Assembly (NCBI GenBank): GCA_051745935.1
Contig: JBNJEM010000580.1
Location: 1-5,110, forward strand
DNA length: 5,110 bases
Direction of reading: 5' to 3'
Source of the DNA: JBNJEM01 sp051745935
GTDB lineage: Bacteria > Planctomycetota > Planctomycetia > Pirellulales > Pirellulaceae
How positions within the stretch are numbered: position 1 is the first letter of the stretch; the number at the start of each line of letters is the position of its first letter. Positions 1-4,538 of the stretch are shown piece after piece. The position numbers were made by a program, and so were the translations under genes. Under the pieces are notes generated by a model. That model had not been told where the DNA came from, ran no database searches, and was given only the letters and a program-made list of their open reading frames with translations.

Positions 1-279
1 CAATGGCCTGGAAGGGTACACTACACAACACGGTGGCAGCTGTGGGTTAGCGGGGCCTGGCAACCGGTATGGGACACAGCGCCGCATCGCTGAGAAACGC
101 GAAAAGAATAGCTTCGGTACTTCGCCGGTAGCTACTGTCCGCAGGGCCTTGAGGGAATCGTCCACCATGTGGCGACGGTAGCTGCATTCGCAATCGGTTT
201 TTCTGCATTCCTTATATTCCGTGAGGTAACCTGATGGCGAAACGGTGGGCGTCGGAACGGAGAGTGCGGAAAGTATCAC
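1..279 (-). CDS. weak open frame, possible protein fragment running off the left edge
   Basis: On the minus strand a frame stays open from a GTG at 279-277 (a TGA lies just upstream) to the window edge, with an internal ATG at 168-166. The central part reads EYKECRKTDCECSYRRHMVD, which has three close cysteines and looks somewhat protein-like. The distal part near the edge is rich in Pro and Arg and looks like translated non-coding GC-rich DNA. There is no convincing ribosome binding site at either start and I recognise no family. Nothing else gene-like was seen in bases 1-300, so this stretch may simply be intergenic. Confidence 0.18.
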   Translation of the reverse strand, partial: MILSALSVPTPTVSPSGYLTEYKECRKTDCECSYRRHMVDDSLKALRTVATGEVPKLFFSRFSAMRRCVPYRLPGPANPQLPPCCVVYPSRPL

Positions 280-304
280 TCAACAGTGATTTCCGCAAGT
301 CAAC

Positions 305-597
305 GTGGTTCCGAAGTGTCCGGGACACTGGCTCCGCTCGCGATCCGCGTTTTCTGGCAAGGGAACGTGTCTTGCCGCTCGCTCAGCCAGTGCCACCCTG
401 TCGTGGTTCCGAAGTGTCCGGGACACTGGCTCCGCTCGCGATCCGCGTTTTCTGGCAAGGGAACGCGTCTTGTCGCTCGCTCAGCCAGTGCCACCCTGTC
501 GTGGTTCCGAAGTGTCCGGGACACTGGCTCCGCTCGCGATCCGCGTTTTCTGGCAAGAGAACGTGTCTTGCCGCTCGCTCAGCCAGTGCCACCCTGT
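305..597. repeat. three 98-bp tandem repeats with internal inverted repeats
   Basis: Copies start at 305, 403 and 501, each with GTGGTTCCGAAGTGTCC. They differ at only three sites (T368/C466, C375/T473, G362/A558), and the third copy diverges at base 598. Each unit holds an odd palindrome AGTGTCC-G-GGACACT (315-329 in copy 1), a hairpin GGCAAG/CTTGCC with a 9-nt loop (356-376), and an enclosing pair CACTGGCT/AGCCAGTG (326-333 with 385-392). The 98-nt period is not a multiple of three, so the open frames crossing it are cyclic readings of the same DNA and not real proteins. The array lies upstream of the small gene at 710. Its role is unknown; it resembles an interspersed palindromic element that has been amplified in tandem. 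Confidence 0.93.
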
Positions 598-696
598 GGA
601 AGATGCCGGAGTAAATTCTGAGTCATTCCTAAGCGGGTCGACCGCACCCGACCACTGCACCGGCGTCACGTTCTGAACCAAGATCAACCGTGACCG

Positions 697-702
697 AAGG
701 AG
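697..702 (+). promoter_or_regulatory. ribosome binding site for the gene at 710
   Basis: AAGGAG lies seven bases upstream of the ATG at 710. It is a near-perfect Shine-Dalgarno match at good spacing and fixes the start of the 82-aa gene. No clear promoter boxes are visible in the 100 bases between the tandem repeats and this site. Confidence 0.75.
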
Positions 703-709
703 TGAACCG

Positions 710-958
710 ATGAAAAGCACCATCAAACGTGAAATCGCCCTGGCGAAGGATCGGGAAAAGTACATTTTCCGGTTCGATGACGCCAGCCACAAGGCGCTAC
801 TGCGAGTGTTCGGCCGCTACGCCGATAGCGAAGCGCTGAGCTTCACTTGGCACGACGCAGCGGTGCTGACCAAGAAGGTGCGCGAGGAGCTGTACCGCGC
901 GTACCAGCACTCGGCTCCGGGCGGCGCAACATTTTCCCCGCAATCGCGGATGACGTAA
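710..958 (+). CDS. small hypothetical protein, 82 aa, C-terminus possibly altered
   Basis: The start is ATG with a strong ribosome binding site. The protein begins with a charged segment (MKSTIKREIALAKDREKY), followed by FRFDDASHKALLRVFGRYAD and a helical segment ending near residue 63. There is no signal peptide or membrane segment, so it is probably cytoplasmic. I do not recognise a named family. The last 15 or so residues (from about HSAPGG) change character and are low in helix-forming residues. The DNA there (about 925-1050) reads openly in other frames on both strands, which suggests the original 3' end was replaced or frameshifted. Codon choice in the first 65 codons looks like a real gene; the function is unknown. 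The YbjN-family gene lies 88 bases downstream on the same strand. Confidence 0.7.
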   Translation: MKSTIKREIALAKDREKYIFRFDDASHKALLRVFGRYADSEALSFTWHDAAVLTKKVREELYRAYQHSAPGGATFSPQSRMT

Positions 959-1046
959 TCTCGCCACTCGGGTTGATTGCCAGGGATTTCACGGGTGATG
1001 ATAAACGCCTGATTCCCAATGATGACTGGCTCCATATTCAAACGAC

Positions 1047-1637
1047 GTGACAACCATGATCCTCCAGTGGCTCCGAACGCTGATCAGATGGCTCTTCGGC
1101 GGCATACAATCGTCGTCGAGATCCACGGCCCTTGCGCACTTGGAGCTGGAAAGGCGTGCAATCATGTGTGACGATGACCGAGTTCAACGATGCTACGAAA
1201 CACTGCTCGACCATCTGCGTTCGCGAGAAGTCGCGTTCGGGCAGATGGGCGACGGCCGGACGATCCAGTTCTTCATCCCGGCTAATCGGGCGACGCACCT
1301 GTGCCTGTGCAATGTGGGTAACTGCGTGGTGAGGGCATTCGTCGTCCTTGGCCCCCACGCACCACCGGAGCGTCGCGCGGCGGTGACCGACCTGGTCAAC
1401 CGGATCAACTGGAGCATCACCATGGGCAACTTCGAGATCGATCCGGGCGATGGTGAAATCCGGTTCCGAACGTTTTGCGATGCCCGGTTCGGCGAGCTGA
1501 CCGACGAGGCGATCGAAGCGACGATCAGTCAAATGCTCAGTTGCGTCGAGCATTTTTACCCGGCGCTGATGAGCGTCATCTGGAACGACGTCGCCCCGGA
1601 GGACGCGCTCGCACTGGTCCAGCCCGAGGATGATTAG
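1047..1637 (+). CDS. YbjN-family protein (putative sensory transduction regulator)
   Basis: This is a 196-aa protein with the YbjN pattern: an N-terminal helix (DRVQRCYETLLDHL, about residues 44-57), a strand segment (GRTIQFFIPAN), a strand followed by a helix (ERRAAVTDLVNRINWSITMG), GNFEIDPGDGEIRFRTF, and a C-terminal helix ending FYPALMSVIW. YbjN proteins share a fold with type III secretion chaperones. In Escherichia coli YbjN affects motility and stress responses, but the molecular role of most members is unknown. No signal peptide was seen. The start is uncertain. GTG 1047 and ATG 1056 lack a clear Shine-Dalgarno and add a hydrophobic Trp/Leu-rich leader, whereas ATG 1164 has GGAAAGG nine bases upstream and begins right at the domain. 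The family call is made by recognition, without a search. Confidence 0.8.
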   Translation: MTTMILQWLRTLIRWLFGGIQSSSRSTALAHLELERRAIMCDDDRVQRCYETLLDHLRSREVAFGQMGDGRTIQFFIPANRATHLCLCNVGNCVVRAFVVLGPHAPPERRAAVTDLVNRINWSITMGNFEIDPGDGEIRFRTFCDARFGELTDEAIEATISQMLSCVEHFYPALMSVIWNDVAPEDALALVQPEDD

Positions 1638-1711
1638 ACAACTTGATCAGGTGCGAGAACAGTTTGGGTCCGTTGAATTTCCCCCGCAGTGGCCGCAACT
1701 CAAATGAGTGG

Positions 1712-1731
1712 ATTCATCGCGCGAGATGAAT
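1712..1731. other. small hairpin downstream of the YbjN-family gene
   Basis: ATTCATC (1712-1718) and GATGAAT (1725-1731) form a perfect 7-bp stem with a GCGCGA loop, 75 bases after the stop at 1637. No T tract follows, so it is not a convincing intrinsic terminator. It could be an operator or chance. Confidence 0.35.
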
Positions 1732-1771
1732 TAGACGCGGATTGATGCTAAATTCGAAGGAACATGTCATC

Positions 1772-1840
1772 ATGTCGTCCAACCTTACCGTATGTGCCAT
1801 CGGCGATACGCACGGGCATTTTCAGCATTTTGCACGTTGA
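1772..1840 (+). pseudogene. 5' fragment of a calcineurin-like metallophosphoesterase
   Basis: An ATG at 1772, preceded by GAAGG at 1756-1760, opens a frame reading MSSNLTVCAIGDTHGHFQ and stops at TGA 1838-1840 after 22 codons. GDTHGH matches motif I (GDxHG) of calcineurin-like phosphoesterases, where Asp and His bind the catalytic metal pair, and the hydrophobic strand before it is the usual first beta strand. The later motifs (GDxxD, GNHE and the distal histidines) were not found in any frame of the next 300 bases. The gene is therefore broken after motif I and cannot be catalytic. The downstream open frame is offset and does not resemble this family, so this looks like a replacement or deletion rather than a simple frameshift. 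Confidence 0.65.
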
Positions 1841-2475
1841 CCGACGAGGCTGTTCGGGCAGAACAGTTCTCACGGTACTGTGAGCGGACAGCGCTGACGC
1901 GCGTGCAACGCCAGGTGGGCGAGAACTTCCTCCAAACGCACTCGAAACTACTCAACGATGATGTTGGGGGCGCGTCGCAACACATACATGACTTAGGTCG
2001 TTGTTTGAGCAGCGACAATGCATACCTGCGTTTCTTCGTCGAGGCTGTAGACAGCGAGCTTTTTCGGGCGAAGAGCTTGGTGCGATTTCTGATGAAGATG
2101 ACTGATTTGGGGGCGGACTATGATACCTTCGCATTTTTGGGGGGTCTCTTACTCCCGCGTGATGCCCAGCCGAGTAGCCCAGGAAGGAGATTGCCCTTCG
2201 GGAAGCGCGCCGGTGGCCACGGCAAGAAGTTCTTCCTTGGTGGTTTCACTGGCCCGGACCACCAACCGGGGCGTGAGCGCCATCTCGGCGTTGCCATGCG
2301 ACTTGGTCACCAGCACAAAGTCGTGTGTCGCAGGGTCGAACCACCGGCACGCCTGCCGGAGCGCCCGCTCAAACATTTCGGGGCGAGCCAGTGGATTGCT
2401 CGTCAGGAACACGAAGGTCATCCGGAGGAACGGAATCCGATAAGTGACAACGAGGTCTCTTTTCTTTCCCATTGA
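1792..2475 (+). CDS. unrecognised open frame, probably a gene fragment; only the first half is credible
   Basis: The frame starts at an ATG lying inside the metallophosphoesterase start in another frame, so its first 13 or so codons are a shadow. Residues about 15-118 (to around base 2148) look like a soluble helical protein, with segments such as LTDEAVRAEQFSRYCERTAL, HIHDLGRCLSSDNAYLRFF and ELFRAKSLVRFLMKMTDLG. I do not recognise the family. Beyond base 2149 the frame is antisense to the gene at 2149-2472, and its Gly, Arg, His and Pro rich translation is not credible. It is probably an internal fragment of a foreign gene joined to the broken phosphoesterase. No ribosome binding site supports the formal start. 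Confidence 0.35.
   Translation: MCHRRYARAFSAFCTLTDEAVRAEQFSRYCERTALTRVQRQVGENFLQTHSKLLNDDVGGASQHIHDLGRCLSSDNAYLRFFVEAVDSELFRAKSLVRFLMKMTDLGADYDTFAFLGGLLLPRDAQPSSPGRRLPFGKRAGGHGKKFFLGGFTGPDHQPGRERHLGVAMRLGHQHKVVCRRVEPPARLPERPLKHFGASQWIARQEHEGHPEERNPISDNEVSFLSH
2149..2472 (-). CDS. hypothetical protein with KSHG segment, possibly truncated
   Basis: From the ATG at 2472-2470 the protein is 107 aa (MGKKRDLVVTYRIPFLRM...). It has a conserved-looking core: a strand (MTFVFLTSNPLA), a helix (EMFERALRQACRWF), a strand ending in a turn (HDFVLVTKSHGNAEMALTPR), then VVRASETTKEELLAVATG. The strand-then-SHG arrangement is reminiscent of small alpha/beta or caspase/CHAT-like folds, but I cannot assign a family or prove a catalytic pair. 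The frame remains open upstream to 2556, but that extension is not protein-like. The end (RLGITRE, then stop) is abrupt and the protein may be C-terminally cut. It is divergent from the gene at 2559 and convergent with the fragment at 1792. A GGGCC/GGCCC hairpin (2477-2490) sits just upstream of the ATG in place of a Shine-Dalgarno. Confidence 0.55.
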   Translation of the reverse strand: MGKKRDLVVTYRIPFLRMTFVFLTSNPLARPEMFERALRQACRWFDPATHDFVLVTKSHGNAEMALTPRLVVRASETTKEELLAVATGALPEGQSPSWATRLGITRE

Positions 2476-2546
2476 CGGGCCACAAGGCCCTGGATCGCTG
2501 GTACAAAGGCGTAGAGCATTGCGTTCGAATTGACTATCGTAACATC

Positions 2547-2552
2547 GGGAGG
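2547..2552 (+). promoter_or_regulatory. ribosome binding site for the gene at 2559
   Basis: GGGAGG (extendable to GGAGGA) ends six to seven bases before the ATG at 2559. This decides for ATG 2559 over the TTG 29 codons upstream that the same open frame would allow. Confidence 0.75.
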
Positions 2553-2558
2553 ACACCT

Positions 2559-2960
2559 ATGGGCTGGTGGAAAACAATCAAGACGTTGTTTGGGGTTGGC
2601 AAGACCGTCACGGAGAGTTCCCAGTCGCCTCACCACACTCCCGCTACTCGGAATCAGGCCGTGCCAGTGGACATGGCCGAGAAGCTCTTCGACGTGGTCG
2701 AATCAGCATGGGGCACGCATGTAATCGCTCTGATGGACCTGATTCGCGGAAAGGTGGTGGCACAAGCCGCAGCCGGCCATTCAGGCTACATGTTCGAGTT
2801 TGACGACGACTCGTGGGTAATCTGCTTTGTCGACCCGGATGCCGCGCGAATGGACTGGCGCACCGGAACGGGAAAGGCCGAGAAAACCGAGCTGGCCTTG
2901 ATGCATTCGGAACAATGTGCCGACGCGAAAGAGTTCGGCCCACAAGACCGGATTTGTTAA
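2559..2960 (+). CDS. hypothetical protein, 133 aa
   Basis: A strong ribosome binding site fixes the ATG. The protein has a Trp/Lys-rich start (MGWWKTIKTLFGVGK), a Ser, Pro and His-rich linker to about residue 35, a helix (MAEKLFDVVESAWGTHVIAL), GKVVAQAAAGHSGYMFEFDD, and then SWVICFVDPDAARMDWRTG. There is no signal peptide or membrane helix. The alternating strands with Phe, Glu and Asp suggest a small alpha/beta protein. I do not recognise the family. The last 15 or so residues (AKEFGPQDRIC) differ in character, and the stop lies almost exactly where homology to the minus-strand transposase remnant ends. The original C-terminus may therefore have been lost at that junction. Antisense open frames here are shadows. 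Confidence 0.65.
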   Translation: MGWWKTIKTLFGVGKTVTESSQSPHHTPATRNQAVPVDMAEKLFDVVESAWGTHVIALMDLIRGKVVAQAAAGHSGYMFEFDDDSWVICFVDPDAARMDWRTGTGKAEKTELALMHSEQCADAKEFGPQDRIC

Positions 2961-2961
2961 A

Positions 2962-3401
2962 GCTATCAATTGTGTCCGCTGTCATCTTGACCCAGCCACG
3001 ACCGCCAAAGGGTTGCACGCGTTCGCTACACGGGCGCAACGCTTTCAGCTTTGGACCGGAAAGCACCTCATTGATATAAGCCAACCAATTCTCGAGACGC
3101 GGTACCGGCCATTGTCCGAGCGGCAGCGCGCGGGGGTCGGCTGGGTGCAGTGGAATTTAGGCACTGCCCCACACCCCGGCTTCCGCCCGCTCACCAATCC
3201 GTCACGTAAAAGATTGCGTTCCGCATAGCGGTACACCGTGCAGAGTTGGCCGTTATACTCTACCGAAAACGACTTGAATGGCCCCTGATAGACGTGCCCG
3301 GTTTCCACGCTGTGATGGACCGTGTGGCAGCGCCGTACGTGGGTGGTGGTCAGATCGTGCATGAAGTGGAAGAGCTCTCGTTCCACCTCGGGCCCGGGCT
3401 C
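2962..3401 (-). pseudogene. REP-associated tyrosine transposase (IS200-like) remnant
   Basis: Read on the minus strand, the first frame gives ELFHFMHDLTTTHVRR, then ETGHVYQGPFKSF and YAERNLLRDGLV, the typical C-terminal half of RAYT/IS200-like (Y1_Tnp) proteins. Right after GLV (near 3190) the expected continuation moves to another frame: ERAEA, a TAA stop at 3157-3159, then PADPRALPLGQWPVPR and NWLAYINEVL, ending about at WVKMTADT. The N-terminal half with the HUH metal-binding histidines is absent upstream of 3401, and the usual basic tail is missing. It is therefore at least four ways broken (5' loss, frameshift, internal stop, 3' loss) and inactive. Its 5' edge overlaps the stop of the next gene. 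The family call is by recognition. Confidence 0.8.
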
Positions 3402-3978
3402 AACTGTCCTGCGCAGGCATTACCCCCAGGATCACATAACTGCCTTTACCGATCATCTCCAGAGTGTTGTGGGCGGCCTCGTAGCGGAAGGCATGGACGT
3501 TGATCTTGGGCAGCGTGAGATTGGTATCCCCGATCTCGGCGACATCCTCCAGCACCGGGTCGATACCACCGCGGTCGTTGGCGTGAGCGACATGTTCAAG
3601 CGAGGGAACTTGCAGATAGATGTCACGCTGCTCCTGGAAGTAGCCCACCAGTACCTTGACCGGTTCGGTCACCTCGAACTCGATCCGAATGACACCGCCT
3701 TTCTCGGCCTTCTGGTGCGAGAATCGCATGCCGGTTAGGCCGACCAGGTGCGGGACGATGTCGTTTAGGGCATGGTCCCGGTCGGTGAAGACTTCTCGTA
3801 TTGCCAAACTGCGATCAACCAAGGCGGAAGCCAGTTTCCGATTTGCCTCGTCCGGAACATGCTCCCTATACGTCCGCAAAACGTCACGGCGCACAGGCAT
3901 GAATGGATCGCCTTCCATTTTTTTTGTAATATATTTCAGGCGGTTGGATTTTTCCGGATGGAAAGCTGTCCGACGCAA
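3400..3978 (-). CDS. HEAT-repeat tail joined to a beta-rich C-terminal domain, probable gene remnant
   Basis: The open frame encodes up to 192 aa. Residues about 22-62 (DPFMPVRRDVLRTYREHVPD, then LASALVDRSLAIRE) fit a HEAT-type helical repeat. From FTDRDHALNDIVPHLVGLTG onward the sequence becomes beta-rich, with EPVKVLVGYFQEQRDIYLQV, NVHAFRYEAAHNTLEMIGKG and a final strand SYVILGVM. I have the impression that such a domain occurs at the end of larger planctomycete proteins, but I cannot name it. There is no signal peptide and no ribosome binding site. The formal start (TTG 3978, or ATG 3915 next to an A8 run) seems arbitrary, because the HEAT pattern continues upstream in a different frame. 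I regard it as the 3' part of a frameshifted gene. It ends in a TGA touching the transposase remnant. Confidence 0.5.
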   Translation of the reverse strand: MRRTAFHPEKSNRLKYITKKMEGDPFMPVRRDVLRTYREHVPDEANRKLASALVDRSLAIREVFTDRDHALNDIVPHLVGLTGMRFSHQKAEKGGVIRIEFEVTEPVKVLVGYFQEQRDIYLQVPSLEHVAHANDRGGIDPVLEDVAEIGDTNLTLPKINVHAFRYEAAHNTLEMIGKGSYVILGVMPAQDS

Positions 3979-4298
3979 GCCGTCCTCCCGTTGGTCGGAC
4001 TCGCGGCGGAGAAAGTCATCCGCGACCCGTATATACCGACTAGCTCGCCGCGCCCAACAACGTCAGGCATCTTCCTCACCGACCACAACCGAATAATCAG
4101 ATCTTTGGCTTGGAGGCCCTGGGTTACCAACCGTCTCAAATGCTCGCCCGGCAATTCCGCTGCCACTCGAAAGATACCACGTCGTAGAAACCGGTTGTCA
4201 GAATCAAGCGATTTCAACAATGTCGACTCATGCTTCGGTTGAACAAGCTCCCGCGCAACAGCATGCACGAACGGAATGTGATTCGATCTTGGATATGG
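3936..4298 (-). pseudogene. HEAT-repeat protein fragment, upstream half of a frameshifted gene
   Basis: A minus-strand frame open from 4298 (stop at 4301-4299) contains helix pairs typical of HEAT repeats: ESTLLKSLDSDNRFLRRGIF, VAAELPGEHLRRLVTQGL and KDLIIRLWSVRKM. After about base 4060 the translation loses this character, while the frame ending at 3400 (open from about 4066) takes over with helical, charged sequence. This places a frameshift at roughly 4020-4070. HEAT proteins act as protein-binding scaffolds and give no reaction to assign. There is no proper start: the only upstream candidate is GTG 4268 without a Shine-Dalgarno, and the frame ends 28 bases from the inverted repeat at 4329. 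The 5' part of the gene has probably been lost there. Confidence 0.5.
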
Positions 4299-4348
4299 TT
4301 AGCTCTTTCAAGTTGAATAGACCCTATTGTTGCATAAAGACGGCGTAG

Positions 4349-4372
4349 GACGGGTCTCCAGGCCCGTCTTTT
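4349..4372 (+). terminator. terminator-like hairpin, + orientation
   Basis: GACGGG (4349-4354) pairs with CCCGTC (4363-4368) and TTTT follows directly. It has the shape of a short intrinsic terminator, but no + strand gene leads into it, so any function in this direction is doubtful. It is one arm of the larger inverted repeat. Confidence 0.35.
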
Positions 4373-4461
4373 ACAGCGCATAAATGTCTTTTTGCGGTTG
4401 TTTGAAGATCTCACATTTCGTGAGATCCGCGGACACCAGATCAAGTACGATTTCGTACTTG

Positions 4462-4485
4462 AAAAGACGGGCCTGGAGACCCGTC
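4462..4485 (-). terminator. terminator-like hairpin downstream of the kinase-RyR gene
   Basis: Read on the minus strand, GACGGG (4485-4480) pairs with CCCGTC (4471-4466) and a TTTT run (4465-4462) follows, about 53 bases past the kinase stop codon at 4539. The T tract is short, but position and orientation fit the terminator of that gene. It is the second arm of the inverted repeat at 4329-4506. Confidence 0.5.
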
Positions 4486-4538
4486 CTACGTCAATCGTTA
4501 TGCAACTGCAGGGTTAACTCTCAACAGGCTGTCAGCCA

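Larger units (their letters stand above)
4329..4506. repeat. 178-bp imperfect inverted repeat with two internal hairpins (REP/BIME- or MITE-like)
   Basis: The outermost arms GTTGCATAA (4329-4337) and TTATGCAAC (4498-4506) match perfectly. A 28-bp perfect inverted repeat follows inside (4345-4372 with 4462-4489; arm 1 begins GTAGGACGGGTCTCC). Each 28-bp arm is itself near-palindromic (GACGGG...CCCGTC). The interior contains two more perfect hairpins, GATCTCAC-ATTTC-GTGAGATC (4407-4427) and CAAGTACG-ATTT-CGTACTTG (4442-4461), the latter touching arm 2. A 7-bp direct repeat GCATAAA (4332-4338, 4378-4384) brackets arm 1. No gene lies between 4302 and 4538. Paired inverted palindromes are the usual form of REP/BIME elements, and a RAYT transposase remnant lies about 1 kb away. 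Confidence 0.9.

Noticed and set aside
305..597. CRISPR-like array
   Set aside because: Repeats are 98 bp, directly adjacent and have no unique spacers; no cas genes are present.
234..676. Several overlapping open frames on both strands across the 98-bp repeats, rich in Arg, Ser, Ala and Pro
   Set aside because: The 98-nt period cycles each frame through all three phases, so all frames give permutations of the same translated repeat. No ribosome binding site fits, and the DNA conserves palindromes rather than codons.
1038..1553. Minus-strand 171-aa open frame
   Set aside because: It is antisense to the YbjN-family gene and has no recognisable motifs; the + strand protein shows the family pattern.
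2477..2490. GGGCC-ACAA-GGCCC hairpin as a terminator
   Set aside because: The arms are only 5 bp with no T tract on either side, and it lies between two divergent genes where no transcript would need to end.
2644..3084. Minus-strand 146-aa open frame as one gene
   Set aside because: Only its first 45 or so residues match the RAYT remnant; the rest is antisense to the credible gene at 2559-2960 and reads as a shadow.
3913..3927. A8 run on the minus strand as a programmed or accidental frameshift site
   Set aside because: The translation on both sides (LKYITKK and MEGDPFMPVRR) fits one continuous HEAT-like segment in the same frame. The frame break is better placed around 4020-4070.
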